Shown here piece by piece: positions 18,891-30,485 of a DNA stretch of 64,000 nt. The notes below the pieces were generated by a model, which was given only the letters and a program-made list of their open reading frames with translations, made no database searches and had not been told where the DNA came from. Location of the stretch: NCBI RefSeq assembly GCF_000219215.1, contig NC_015727.1, positions 930,001-994,000 on the forward strand. Reading direction: 5' to 3'. The stretch is from Cupriavidus necator N-1. Lineage in GTDB: Bacteria > Pseudomonadota > Gammaproteobacteria > Burkholderiales > Burkholderiaceae. Position 1 is the first letter of the stretch, and each line of letters begins with the position of its first letter. Position numbers and translations under genes: made by a program.

Positions 18891-19538
18891 ATGATGGTAC
18901 TGTACACATGCGTTAAATCCCGTGGATTTCGTGTGAGTTGGACGGCAGCCGAACTCGGCCTTTCCCTCGACTATCGGATCCTCCCGTTCCCGCCCCGTGT
19001 TCATCAGAGGGATTATCTCGTCGCGAACCCGCTTGGCACGGTCCCGATGCTTGTGGATCGCGAGGTGACGCTGACCGAATCGAGCGCAATTGCCCACTAT
19101 TTGGCCACCCGAGACGGTCCTAGTGATTTGGTTGTACAGCCAGGTGAGGCTGACTACGGACCGTATCTCGACTTTCTGCATCATGCCGATGCCACGCTAA
19201 CCTTCCCACAGACTATCTACATGCGCTTCGCGATGTTTGAGCGCAACCTTGGCCTCAGTGCAGCGGGAGAGGCGTACGCGGCATGGTTCAAAGCACGACT
19301 CGTGAAAGTGGAAAACCGACTCGAGGGACGAGAGTTTCTTTGCTCTCATCGGTTTACGGTGGCCGACATTGCGATTACCTATGCATTATGGCTGTCGACA
19401 ATGATTGGATTGACATCCTTGCTGGGGCCTCGGAGCTACGATTACCTCGAACGAATGAAGGCACGAGCTGGGTTCTCCAAGGCGCTTGCGGCCGAGACAT
19501 CTGCTGCGCAAGCGCAAGGCATTAGGGACGCATTTTAA
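18891..19538 (+). CDS. Glutathione S-transferase family protein
   Basis: A protein of 215 residues with an N-terminal thioredoxin-fold GST domain (NPLGTVPMLVD and the glutathione-binding LTESSAIAHYLA) and a C-terminal helical domain containing FTVADIAITYAL. AAGGAG lies 6 nt upstream of the first ATG. It is probably a single transcription unit. Conjugation or isomerisation of a xenobiotic or pathway intermediate is likely; the substrate is unknown. Confidence 0.88.
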   Translation: MMVLYTCVKSRGFRVSWTAAELGLSLDYRILPFPPRVHQRDYLVANPLGTVPMLVDREVTLTESSAIAHYLATRDGPSDLVVQPGEADYGPYLDFLHHADATLTFPQTIYMRFAMFERNLGLSAAGEAYAAWFKARLVKVENRLEGREFLCSHRFTVADIAITYALWLSTMIGLTSLLGPRSYDYLERMKARAGFSKALAAETSAAQAQGIRDAF

Positions 19539-22050
<2,512 letters not shown>

Positions 22051-22061
22051 TTCATACTTTT

Positions 22062-22089
22062 CCCATTGCCGGCTGCAGCCGGCAATGGG
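22062..22089. terminator. Hairpin between convergent genes
   Basis: CCCATTGCCGGC and GCCGGCAATGGG form a perfect 12-bp stem with a TGCA loop, starting 11 bp after the FadH-like stop and facing the convergent hydrolase gene. There is no U-run on either side, so it may act as a 3' stabiliser or a factor-assisted terminator. Confidence 0.5.
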
Positions 22090-22164
22090 ACACCTGAGGA
22101 GGGAAGCACTTCGGGACACACCGAATCGAATTGAAGGTCCCGATCAAGCGCTGCCAGAGGCAGT

Positions 22165-22917
22165 TCACCTCATCTGCAGAAGAATTTCTGCGAGTTCATA
22201 GGGACGCGAAATGAACGGCGAATGGCCTGTGTCCATCGTTGCCACCTGATTACAGGGCAGCACCGCCTGCATCGCGCGCTGGGCATTAATCGAGATGGCC
22301 CTGTCCTGCAGGCACTCAATGTACGCCCGAGGAATCCGCCCGAATCGTTCCGATGTGACACGCATAGGAGTCTGTCCCATGGCGCTCGGTTCGAAGCACA
22401 GAAGACGATGCGCAACCCGAGTATCGGCCTCCGAGCAGTCGTGGTAGAGAACTTGGTTGGCCCGTTCAGGGTTAACGTAAGACACACCTGCATCGCGACG
22501 AACAAGTGTTGAAAGGGTGCTGTGCTCGTCCGTGCCAGCAATGGCACCCACAGTCTGGCCATCCGGCACGAGAAACGCAGCGAGGTAGATCAATCGACGG
22601 ACACGATCTGGTACCCGCTCTGCCGCCAAGGAGATGGTGGCGCCGCCAAGGCTATGGCCAACCAGAACAACTGGGCCGTCAACGGAGCGAAGGACTTGTT
22701 CGACGACCTGGACATAATCGTCTGCGGTGAGACCTACAAGTTCGCTTGGCTCGCGCCAACGCCCCGGTAGGTCAACGGCCGTTACGCCGTGGCCCTGCGC
22801 ACGCAGCAGGGGGATAACGCTTGACCAACACCAGGCACCATGCCATGCGCCGTGTACCAGTACGAAATGTGATTTAGGCTCAGACGTCGTGCTTTGTCTC
22901 GTAACCTCAGTCTTCAT
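22165..22917 (-). CDS. Alpha/beta hydrolase, plant-esterase/EstC-like (paralog 1)
   Basis: A protein of 250 residues beginning its fold with HFVLVHGAWHGAWCW, the signature of the salicylate-binding-protein/hydroxynitrile-lyase type of hydrolase. The nucleophile serine is in GHSLGG and the catalytic histidine in DTGHSPF. The start at 22917 has AGGAGA upstream; the longer frame is rejected. A close paralog lies at 43016-43891. Likely an esterase or C-C bond hydrolase of small molecules; it is transcribed alone, convergent with the FadH-like gene. Confidence 0.85.
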   Translation of the reverse strand: MKTEVTRQSTTSEPKSHFVLVHGAWHGAWCWSSVIPLLRAQGHGVTAVDLPGRWREPSELVGLTADDYVQVVEQVLRSVDGPVVLVGHSLGGATISLAAERVPDRVRRLIYLAAFLVPDGQTVGAIAGTDEHSTLSTLVRRDAGVSYVNPERANQVLYHDCSEADTRVAHRLLCFEPSAMGQTPMRVTSERFGRIPRAYIECLQDRAISINAQRAMQAVLPCNQVATMDTGHSPFISRPYELAEILLQMR

Positions 22918-23332
22918 GCAATGTCTCCTATTGGCGGGCAAGCTGTTGCGGAACGAGGAATCATGCTGGGCGAACGAAGTGCGCGAGCAGGTAAACTTTG
23001 CCGATGGAATGGCGACCCTATGGGACGCCGACCATGGCATCGCCCTGGAAATCGGTCCGTACAGCACACTGACAAGGCTGGCGTGCGGGCAGCGCCGCGT
23101 GGCCCCATCCGGACGGTACTTACCTCGCCGGCCGACGACACCGACAACCACGCCGAATCCGAGCAAAGGATGCGTGCGCTGGCCCAACCCTCTCCATAAC
23201 TCGCGCCTTCGCTGAACTCCTAGCTCAGCTTCTCAATCTCATTGTTCGAGTCCAATCGAGCCTACCAACGCACAAAGGGAAAGGACGGCACGCATCGCGC
23301 ACCGTCCGTTCTTCTTTGGTCGCTCGAAATTT
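22918..23332. other. Gene-free stretch upstream of the hydrolase
   Basis: About 415 bp between the hydrolase start and the CoA-transferase stop. It should contain the hydrolase promoter. I see no recognisable coding sequence, clear promoter box or long repeat. Confidence 0.35.
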
Positions 23333-24481
23333 TCAGGCGCCGATACCGAACTCCGCCAGGACTGATTTGGTATGCTGGCCCAGCAATGGTGGCTCGCCCG
23401 CAGGCTGCGCGGTGCCGGCCATACCAGGCAGGTTGGCCCATGGGACCTTGCCAATCTCGGCCAGCGGCAACCGTCCGAATACCCCTGCCTGCGTGCATTG
23501 CGTGTTCCGCACCAAGTCACGTGCTGCGGTGACGCGCGCAAACAGCACGTCATGCTCGGTCAGAAGTGCTTCCCAGTGCGCCAGCGGCTGCGTGGCCAGG
23601 GCCTGGGCCACGCGGCGGTTCAACTCGGCAGCACGTGGCAGCCGTCCGGCGCTGGTATGCAGCTCCGCATCGGCCAGCCAGTCATCGCAACCCAGCAGCC
23701 GCGCCAAGCGCGTGAACATGGCGTCATTAAGCATGCTGACGTAGAGCATGCCATCGGCCGCAGCAAACACCCCCGTCGGTGCATTGGCGGCGGCCAGTTC
23801 GGCATCGGGGAACATGGCATCGTCCACCATCAGGTAGGACTGCAGCGCTGCGCTGGTTTCCAGCAACGACAGCCGCACATGCCGGCCCTTTCCGCTGCGC
23901 GCGACCTTGAACAGGGCGGCACACGCATGCTGGGCTCCGTACACACCAGCACTCAGATCAAGCAAGAAGAACGGGATACGGCGCGGCTGGCCGGCACCAT
24001 CGCGGTTCAAGTGCATCAGGCCGGTGAAGGCCTGCATGGTGGTGTCCACGGCCGGCAGCGCCGCCATTGGCCCTTCGTGGCCGTAGCCGGAGATCGATAC
24101 ATAAACCAGCGCCGGGTTGCGAGCCGACAGCGCATCATAGCCTACGCCCATGCGCTCGGCCACGCCAGGCCGGAAGTTCTGGATCACTACATCGGCTCGC
24201 TCGGCCAGCTTGCGCACCGCGGCACGGCCGCTTTCGGTGCGCGCGTCCAGCAGTACACTTTCCTTTCCAGCATTGCATGCCACCGCGATTGCGGTCTGGC
24301 CCGCCCGGATGCGACCCATCTGGCGCGACCAGTCGCCGCCGGGCGGCTCTACCTTGATCACGCGCGCGCCCTGCTGGCGTAGGATCATGCCGCAGTAAGG
24401 ACCGGCGATGCCCTGGCTCAGGTCCAGGACGGTGAGACCGTCCAACATCGGCTCGTCGGATGCGTCTTGTACATGGTGCAT
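23333..24481 (-). CDS. CaiB/BaiF family (class III) CoA-transferase
   Basis: A protein of 382 residues with the family landmarks VLDLSQGIAGPYCGMILRQQGARVIKVE, split here as DLSQGIAGPYCGMILR and ARVIKVEPPGGD, then NFRPGVAERMGVGYD, YVSISGYGHEGP and PFFLLDLSAGVYGA with the probable catalytic aspartate. It transfers CoA between carboxylic acids. It is the last gene of a Bug-quinone-oxidoreductase-CoA-transferase operon, 15 bp after the preceding gene, and would activate the acid captured by the Bug receptor. Confidence 0.9.
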   Translation of the reverse strand: MHHVQDASDEPMLDGLTVLDLSQGIAGPYCGMILRQQGARVIKVEPPGGDWSRQMGRIRAGQTAIAVACNAGKESVLLDARTESGRAAVRKLAERADVVIQNFRPGVAERMGVGYDALSARNPALVYVSISGYGHEGPMAALPAVDTTMQAFTGLMHLNRDGAGQPRRIPFFLLDLSAGVYGAQHACAALFKVARSGKGRHVRLSLLETSAALQSYLMVDDAMFPDAELAAANAPTGVFAAADGMLYVSMLNDAMFTRLARLLGCDDWLADAELHTSAGRLPRAAELNRRVAQALATQPLAHWEALLTEHDVLFARVTAARDLVRNTQCTQAGVFGRLPLAEIGKVPWANLPGMAGTAQPAGEPPLLGQHTKSVLAEFGIGA

Positions 24482-24496
24482 GTCGTCCTCCGCGTT

Positions 24497-25519
24497 TCAG
24501 ATTTCCAGCATGACCTTGCCTATGGCTCGGCGCGACATCGTCGTGTCCACGGCCTCCAGCCAATCTTGCAGCGGAAAGTGCTGCAGCACCGGCGGAGCCA
24601 AATCGCCGCTGGAAACTGCCTGCATAATCTTCGCGATCACCTCCTGCACCTGCGGCGCAAAGCGCTTGCGCTCGTCAGTCAAGCCCCAGCCGATGTAGTA
24701 GCCGTAGTTGAAGCCGATCAACGAGAGGTTCTTGACGAGCAGCAAGTTGGCCGGCACCTGCGGGATGCGCCCGCCGGCATAGCCGATCGACAGCAGCCGC
24801 GCCCCCGGCGCCATGCAGCGCAGCGAAGCGTCGAACAGGTCGCCGCCAACCGGATCGAACACCACGTCCGCCCCGCCCGCTGGACACAGCTCCTTGACCG
24901 ATGCCGCCAGCGTCGCCGCGTCGGACGGCAGCGCATGCGCGGCGCCGTTGCGTAGCGCCGCTTCACGCTTAGCCTCGGTGCTGGCCGTGGCGATTACACG
25001 CGCACCCATCAGCCGGCCCACCTGCACCGCCGCCGTACCCAGTGCGCCGCTGGCGCCGTGCACCAGCATGGTTTCGCCGGGCTGCAGCGCGGCGCGCCAC
25101 GCTAGCGCCGCCCACACCGTGCCGTAGGTGATCGGCAGCGAGGCGGCTTGCGCCAGCTCGAGCCCGTCCGGCACCGGATAGACCGTGTCGGCAGTCGTCA
25201 CCACTTCTTCGGCAAAGCCGCCCCAGTCCAGCGCCGCTGCCACGCGCTGGCCCACGTGCAGCCGCGTGACATCAGGGGCGACCTCGATGATCTCGCCCGC
25301 CGCTTCCGTACCCGGCGTGAACGGCAGCGGCGGCTTGCGCTGGTACTTGCCTGATACAAACAGGCTCAGTGCAAACCCCACGCCCGCGTGCCGCACGCGG
25401 ATCCGCACCTGGCCAGGCGCCAGCGGCTGGCGCGGGATACGCTGCAGCTCCAGTTCGCTCCAATGGCACCAGCGCGAGCAGACCAGTCCCAGGTAATCTT
25501 CTTGCATTGTCATTCCCAT
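24497..25519 (-). CDS. Quinone-oxidoreductase-like zinc-free MDR protein
   Basis: Medium-chain dehydrogenase/reductase of about 340 residues without the zinc-ligand cysteines. PFTPGTEAAGEI, LVHGASGALGTAAVQ (NADPH-binding loop), DVVFDPVGGDLF and NLSLIGFNYG are typical of the quinone oxidoreductase/enoyl reductase group. The ATG at 25519 overlaps the Bug stop (TGATG); ATGs at 25513 and 25507 are alternatives, the latter with GGGA at good spacing. Probable role: NADPH-dependent reduction of an enone or enoyl-CoA in this operon's pathway. Confidence 0.87.
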   Translation of the reverse strand: MGMTMQEDYLGLVCSRWCHWSELELQRIPRQPLAPGQVRIRVRHAGVGFALSLFVSGKYQRKPPLPFTPGTEAAGEIIEVAPDVTRLHVGQRVAAALDWGGFAEEVVTTADTVYPVPDGLELAQAASLPITYGTVWAALAWRAALQPGETMLVHGASGALGTAAVQVGRLMGARVIATASTEAKREAALRNGAAHALPSDAATLAASVKELCPAGGADVVFDPVGGDLFDASLRCMAPGARLLSIGYAGGRIPQVPANLLLVKNLSLIGFNYGYYIGWGLTDERKRFAPQVQEVIAKIMQAVSSGDLAPPVLQHFPLQDWLEAVDTTMSRRAIGKVMLEI

Positions 25520-26526
25520 CATTCCAGCGTGATGCCGACATCGCGGATGATGCGGCTCCATTTGTCGCGGTCGCTCTTCATCACCGCGGCGAAAGCGTCC
25601 GGCGAACTTCCAACCGGCTCCAGGTTGAGGTCGCGCATCTTCTTCGCGACCTCCGGCATGCGCACAATGCGCGCCACCTCCCGCGACAGCGCCTCCACGC
25701 GCGCCCTGGGCACGCCAGCGGGAACCAGCAGGCCCATCCAGGCATCCGGCTCGAACCCCTTGAACCCTGCTTCGCGGAAGGTCGGCACCTTCGGCAACAG
25801 GGACGAGCGCTGCGCACCCGCGATGGCAACGGGCACCAGCTTTCCGCCCTGCAGCAGTGGCATGGCAGTCCCCACGGCGATCAGGCCGATCTTGACGTGC
25901 CCGGCAGCCAGATCGGTAGCCAGTGGCGCGCCACCTTTGTACGCCACGTGGTCCATATCAAGCCTTGCCTCGCGCTTGAGCAGTTCACCGAGGATATGGC
26001 CCGTCGTGCCAGTGCCATAGGAGCCATAGGCATACTTGCCGGGGTTCGCCTTCACCAGCGCCACCAGCTCCGGTAGCGTGCGCGCGGGGAAATCCGGCGA
26101 GACCGCCAGGATGATGGAGGAAATCGCGACCTCGCTGACAGCCGTAAAGTCCGCAATCGGGTCGTAGCCAATACGCTGGTACAAGGAGGGATTCTGGACG
26201 TGTGCGGTGAACGTCAACAGCATCGTGTAGCCATCCTTGGGCGCGCGCGCCACATACTTGGTGCCGGTGGTCGTGCCCGCGCCCGGCTTGTTCTCGACAA
26301 TGACCGGCTGGCTCCAAGTTTTGGTCAGTTCGTGACCGATCAGGCGCGCCACGGCGTCATTGACATTGCCCGCGACGGAGGGCACCACGATGGTCAGAGG
26401 TCGCGCGGGATAGGGCTCGGTATCTATGTCGGCGGCCATGGCCACATCGGCTGTCACGGCGCAGAGCAGTCCACCCAGCAGGAAGGCCCGCAGGCGCACC
26501 CCGTGCGCGGCGGTTCGGTTCAGCAT
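25519..26526 (-). CDS. Bug/TctC-type periplasmic solute receptor (1 of 3)
   Basis: A protein of 335 residues with a signal peptide ending TADVAMA and the family motifs YPARPLTIVVPS near the N-terminus, VENKPGAGT, YGSYGTGTTGHI and VAYKGGAP. Bug proteins capture carboxylates in the periplasm for tripartite tricarboxylate transporters. No TctA/TctB membrane genes are nearby, so it is an orphan receptor. AGGAGA lies 8 nt before the ATG at 26526. It is the first gene of its operon, divergent from a LysR gene. Confidence 0.9.
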   Translation of the reverse strand: MLNRTAAHGVRLRAFLLGGLLCAVTADVAMAADIDTEPYPARPLTIVVPSVAGNVNDAVARLIGHELTKTWSQPVIVENKPGAGTTTGTKYVARAPKDGYTMLLTFTAHVQNPSLYQRIGYDPIADFTAVSEVAISSIILAVSPDFPARTLPELVALVKANPGKYAYGSYGTGTTGHILGELLKREARLDMDHVAYKGGAPLATDLAAGHVKIGLIAVGTAMPLLQGGKLVPVAIAGAQRSSLLPKVPTFREAGFKGFEPDAWMGLLVPAGVPRARVEALSREVARIVRMPEVAKKMRDLNLEPVGSSPDAFAAVMKSDRDKWSRIIRDVGITLE

Positions 26527-26713
26527 TGGATTGTCTCCTGTAAGCGACACCCATTCTGGAATGCGGGCGTCTTGGCCGCAGTCTAGGGCAACGACGCGCC
26601 CTGCGGGATTCCTCGCTGGACCGGCACGAGTCCTACAGGGAATGCCGGATTTGGCGGGGCAGCGCCGCTATATATAATGCCCCGACACCATCTGCGCCCC
26701 GACTGCCGACGTA

Positions 26714-27613
26714 ATGCGATTCGAGGACCTTGAAGCCTTTCTGGTAGTGAGCCAGCATGCCAACCTCCACCGTGCTGCGTCCGAACTTGGCGTGACGCAA
26801 TCCGGGCTGTCGAAGATGCTGGCGCGACTCGAAGCGGAGGCGGGCATGCCGCTGTTCGAGCGCACCCCGCGCGGACTAGTGCTGACCAGCATAGGCCGCA
26901 CGATGCATACCCATGCGCGCAAGATTTCGCTGGCAGCCAGCGATATGCACAAGGAACTCACCGAGCAGCGCCTGGCAAGAACGGGCACCGTCCGGCTGGG
27001 AGCGATCCCCTATCTCATCCCTTCGCTGCTGTCGCCCTTGCTTGCGCAATTTTTCGACAGCCGGCCTCTGGCCGTGTTCTCGATTGAGACTCATCTGAGC
27101 GACCGCCTGATGGCCGTGCTGCAGAACGGGGATGCCGATCTGATCCTGGCTGCACGGCCGGCCAGCGTACCGGAAGATATCAGCGGCCTGCCGTTGGGAC
27201 CGCTGACCATGCAGATCGCTGCACGTAGCGGACACCCGCGCCGCGAACTCTTCCACACCCTGGCCGATCTGACTGAGGAGCGCTGGGCGGTCCCCGCGAG
27301 TTCGCTCTACCTGCGGCAATGGCTGGAAGAACGCTTCACCGCTGCGGGCCTTCCGCCGCCGCGTGTGGCCGTTGAAAGCACGGCGTCGCCAGTGGCATTC
27401 GGCGAATTGCTGCGCCATTCCGACCTGCTCGGCATCATGCCGCCGCGCATCCTGAAGCAGGCCGAAGGCCAGGAGCTGGCAGCCATCGAAGGCGCGGGCA
27501 TGTCGTGGCAACACGAACTAGCAATCTTCTGGCGGGACGGCGGCTACCTGTCGCCCATCTGCCAGGATTTCCGCGATGCTGTGGTCAAGTGGTGCGAGCA
27601 GACCGATATCTGA
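26714..27613 (+). CDS. LysR-type regulator
   Basis: A protein of 299 residues. The N-terminal winged helix has HANLHRAASELGVTQSGLSK and LFERTPRGLVLT; the rest is a LysR effector domain. It is divergent from the Bug-QOR-CoA-transferase operon with about 187 bp between, and is most likely its regulator. The region contains TATATAAT close to the LysR start, a possible -10. Confidence 0.9.
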   Translation: MRFEDLEAFLVVSQHANLHRAASELGVTQSGLSKMLARLEAEAGMPLFERTPRGLVLTSIGRTMHTHARKISLAASDMHKELTEQRLARTGTVRLGAIPYLIPSLLSPLLAQFFDSRPLAVFSIETHLSDRLMAVLQNGDADLILAARPASVPEDISGLPLGPLTMQIAARSGHPRRELFHTLADLTEERWAVPASSLYLRQWLEERFTAAGLPPPRVAVESTASPVAFGELLRHSDLLGIMPPRILKQAEGQELAAIEGAGMSWQHELAIFWRDGGYLSPICQDFRDAVVKWCEQTDI

Positions 27614-27706
27614 GACAGGAGTTCACCACCGTGTAGCATATCTACCGGGATGGAAATCCAGCTTCGGTCTGGCACAGATGCCCCTATGCCGATCAAAGAT
27701 CAGCTT

Positions 27707-28600
27707 TCAAGTATGGAGATTTCCCTGTAGCGCGCTGACGAACGAATTGACCAACGCGCTGTCGTCGTCCTTGCGGGTCACGGCGACAATCGTCGCCGTT
27801 CCTTTGATGCCTGTGATCGGGACAAACGCGATATCGGAGCGGTTACCATCGGAGACTGAGCGGCCGACGAGCGTGAAGCCCAAGCCTGCGGCGACCAGGC
27901 CGAGTGCAGTGTGGATTTCGATCGCTTCGTGACCGGCCACACAATCCACACCAGCATCACGTAGCAGCGCCATCATCCTCGCCGCAAAGCCGCTCAGCGG
28001 ATCCTTGGGATACTGGATCAGCGGCATCCCGTTCAGTTCGGCCGCACGTATCGTCTTGCGCTTGCCCAGGCTACTGTTCGCCGGAACGGCTGCGACGAAG
28101 GGATCGTCGAACAGCGGCGTGTACCGCAAGTCCGGCGCCTGTTCAAAGGCCCCGACGTAGCGTGAGATGCCAATATCGATGCGCCCACGCCTGAGTTGCT
28201 CAGGCTGGTGCTCAGACAATAGTTCCACCACATCCACATGCACATTCGGCCGCGTAGCGCGAAAGCGGCGTACCGCTGACGGCAGGATGCTGAAGATCGC
28301 CGAGCGAGTGAAACCAATACCCAACCAGCCACCACTGCCAGCGGCAACCGCACGCGCTTCTTCCTCCAGCCTGCCGAGCATGGCCAGCACATCCTTGGCC
28401 CGCGGATATAGGAAACGGCCCACTGCCGTCAGGATCATGGGCCGATGCGTGCGATCGAACAGGTCCGCACCCACGCTTTCTTCCAGTTGCGCGATTTGCA
28501 TGCTGATCGCCGTCGGGGCAACGAATAGGCGTTTGGCCGCTTCGACCGCGCTACCGGCGTCGACCACTTCACAAAAGTACCGTAGCTGCCTTTGATTCAT
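27707..28600 (-). CDS. LysR-type regulator
   Basis: A protein of 297 residues starting MNQRQLRYFCEVVDAGS, a typical LysR beginning, with the helix-turn-helix in AAKRLFVAPTAISMQI and LFDRTHRPMILT after it. I prefer this start to the ATG at 28645 because it fits the family; neither has a strong ribosome-binding site. It is divergent from the RraA-Bug-RraA operon, the probable target. Confidence 0.9.
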   Translation of the reverse strand: MNQRQLRYFCEVVDAGSAVEAAKRLFVAPTAISMQIAQLEESVGADLFDRTHRPMILTAVGRFLYPRAKDVLAMLGRLEEEARAVAAGSGGWLGIGFTRSAIFSILPSAVRRFRATRPNVHVDVVELLSEHQPEQLRRGRIDIGISRYVGAFEQAPDLRYTPLFDDPFVAAVPANSSLGKRKTIRAAELNGMPLIQYPKDPLSGFAARMMALLRDAGVDCVAGHEAIEIHTALGLVAAGLGFTLVGRSVSDGNRSDIAFVPITGIKGTATIVAVTRKDDDSALVNSFVSALQGNLHT

Positions 28601-28624
28601 TTTTAATGAAGTTAAGTCCAATAA

Positions 28625-28641
28625 ACGATGTTTGCTATCGT
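28625..28641. promoter_or_regulatory. Candidate LysR binding dyad
   Basis: ACGAT-N7-ATCGT is a perfect 5-7-5 inverted repeat in the short region between the divergent LysR and RraA-family genes. Size and position fit a LysR recognition site. Confidence 0.5.
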
Positions 28642-28687
28642 CCATACTTTACTTGAAACTGCATGCGTCAACATACGGAGTGAGGCA

Positions 28688-29356
28688 ATGACGCAGCAGA
28701 ATCAAGAAGGCTGGCTCGCAGCAGCGAAGGCACTGACAACCGCGGAAGTCTCTGACGCACTGGACTTCTTCCGTCTGCCTGGCAGCGCTCATGGTATTGG
28801 GCGCATTGCGGGGGAAGGCAAGCTCTTCGGCCAGGCCTATACCGTGCGCTACGTCCCTGTCGATACGGCTACACCGGGCACCGTCGGCGATTACCTCGAT
28901 GAAGTGCCTGCAGACGCCATCGTGGTAATCGACAACGGTGGGCGGATCGACTGTACGGTATGGGGCGGCATCCTCAGCACGCTGGCGGCCCACCGCGGCA
29001 TCGGCGGCACCGTGATCAATGGCGTCTGCCGGGACACCGCTGAGGCCGACGAGGCCAACTACCGGCTCTACGCCCGCGGCCGCTTCATGCGCACGGGGAA
29101 AGACCGGGTGCAGGTTGAAGCACTCGGCGTGCCGGTCAGCCTTGGAGACGTGCGGGTATGTGCTGGCGACTTTGTCGTCGGAGATGCTGACGGCATCGTC
29201 GTCGTGCCACAGGGCAAGGCAGAGCAAGTCTTCCGCAAAGCTCTGGCGACGCGCGCCGCCGAAGAGAAGATCCTTGCCGCGGCGCTGGCCGGCGCCTCGC
29301 TGACCGAAGCGCGCAGCCTCCACGGCTACCACACGCTGCAACGCGCTGCAGGCTAA
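28688..29356 (+). CDS. RraA-like / HMG aldolase family protein (A)
   Basis: A protein of 222 residues of the RraA/4-hydroxy-4-methyl-2-oxoglutarate aldolase fold. The active-site pieces NGGRIDCTVWGG and GTVINGVCRD (arginine and aspartate of the metal and pyruvate site) are present, as is GDFVVGDADGIVVVP. The start at 28688 has GGAGTGAGG upstream. It would cleave or decarboxylate a 4-hydroxy-2-oxo acid. It is the first gene of an operon with a Bug receptor and a second RraA-like gene. Confidence 0.87.
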   Translation: MTQQNQEGWLAAAKALTTAEVSDALDFFRLPGSAHGIGRIAGEGKLFGQAYTVRYVPVDTATPGTVGDYLDEVPADAIVVIDNGGRIDCTVWGGILSTLAAHRGIGGTVINGVCRDTAEADEANYRLYARGRFMRTGKDRVQVEALGVPVSLGDVRVCAGDFVVGDADGIVVVPQGKAEQVFRKALATRAAEEKILAAALAGASLTEARSLHGYHTLQRAAG

Positions 29357-29418
29357 GGAAAGCTTTCGGTCAACGCCGGCAGAGCGACCGGCGCATCAGC
29401 CAGATTCAGGAGACAACG

Positions 29419-30435
29419 ATGTCCGACATTCTCAATACCCGCGTCAACTGCGGAGACCGCCATGTGTTCCGGGTGCTGTGCGGCGCCATGCTTTGCCTCA
29501 CGCTGGCCGGCGTAGGCGCCCAAGCCCAAGCAGGGGCCGCGTATCCGTGCCCGACGGTGCGGCTGGTGTCTCCCTATCCGCCGGGCGGCACGACCGACAT
29601 CCTGGCGCGAATAGTCGCACCTGGATTGTCGAAGGGGCTTGGCACGACCGTGATTGTCGACAACCGCGGCGGCGCGAGCAGCAATATCGGCACGGAGTTC
29701 GTCGCGCGCTCGAAGCCGGATGGGTGCACAGCGCTGCTCGGCAATAACACCGGCATCGTCATCAACCGCAATCTCTACAAGCTCAAGATTGATCCGGTGC
29801 GCGACCTCGCGCCGGTGGGCATGGTCGCGTCCGTGCCGCTGGTACTGTACGTCAACCAGGCGATTCCGGCCAAGACCGCGCCTCAGCTCGTGGAGCTGAT
29901 CAAGTCGTCGCCGGGTAAGTACAGCTACGCGTCTGGCGGCAGCGGCAGCCCGCAACATTTGGCCGGGGAGTTAATGAAGCTCGACAAGCATCTGGACATG
30001 CTGCATGTGCCGTACCGCGGCCAAGGGCCCGCGCTCAGTGATGTACTGGCGGGCCAAGTCCCGATCGCCTTCGACACCACGACTGCGCTTGCCCCGCAGC
30101 TCAAGTCCGGTCGCATTCGCGCACTGGCTACGACGGGTGCTCAGCGCGCCAAGACCCTCCCCGATCTGCCCACCATGCAGGAGATTGGCTTCCCGGGCTT
30201 CGTGATCGAGAACTGGTACGGCCTGTTTGTCCCTGCGGAAACCCCGAAGGCACTGGTTGACCAGCTCAACACCGAACTCAACCGTGTCCTGCACGACACC
30301 AGCGTGGCAACGAAGCTGGCCGAGCTCGGTTCGCGCGATGTCAGCGGCTCCGTGGCGCAGTTCCGCACATTTATCGCCAAAGAGCTGCCACTGTGGGAAT
30401 CTGTCGTCAAGCGCTCGGGCGCCACGGTCGACTAG
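29419..30435 (+). CDS. Bug/TctC-type periplasmic solute receptor (2 of 3)
   Basis: A protein of 338 residues with a signal peptide (hydrophobic stretch VLCGAMLCLTLAGVGAQAQA) and Bug motifs VRLVSPYPPGGTTDILAR, VDNRGGASSNIGT and LHVPYRGQGPAL. CAGGAGA precedes the ATG. It sits between two RraA-like aldolase genes, so its ligand is likely the hydroxy/oxo-dicarboxylate they process or a precursor. No transporter membrane genes are adjacent. Confidence 0.9.
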   Translation: MSDILNTRVNCGDRHVFRVLCGAMLCLTLAGVGAQAQAGAAYPCPTVRLVSPYPPGGTTDILARIVAPGLSKGLGTTVIVDNRGGASSNIGTEFVARSKPDGCTALLGNNTGIVINRNLYKLKIDPVRDLAPVGMVASVPLVLYVNQAIPAKTAPQLVELIKSSPGKYSYASGGSGSPQHLAGELMKLDKHLDMLHVPYRGQGPALSDVLAGQVPIAFDTTTALAPQLKSGRIRALATTGAQRAKTLPDLPTMQEIGFPGFVIENWYGLFVPAETPKALVDQLNTELNRVLHDTSVATKLAELGSRDVSGSVAQFRTFIAKELPLWESVVKRSGATVD

Positions 30436-30485
30436 ACGACGCCGCACCTCCGCAATCGTTTCGTCCTTGCACGTTTTACCCCACC

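Noticed and set aside
18489..19184. 231-codon minus-strand frame opposite GST
   Set aside because: Antisense to a gene with clear GST motifs and a good ribosome-binding site.
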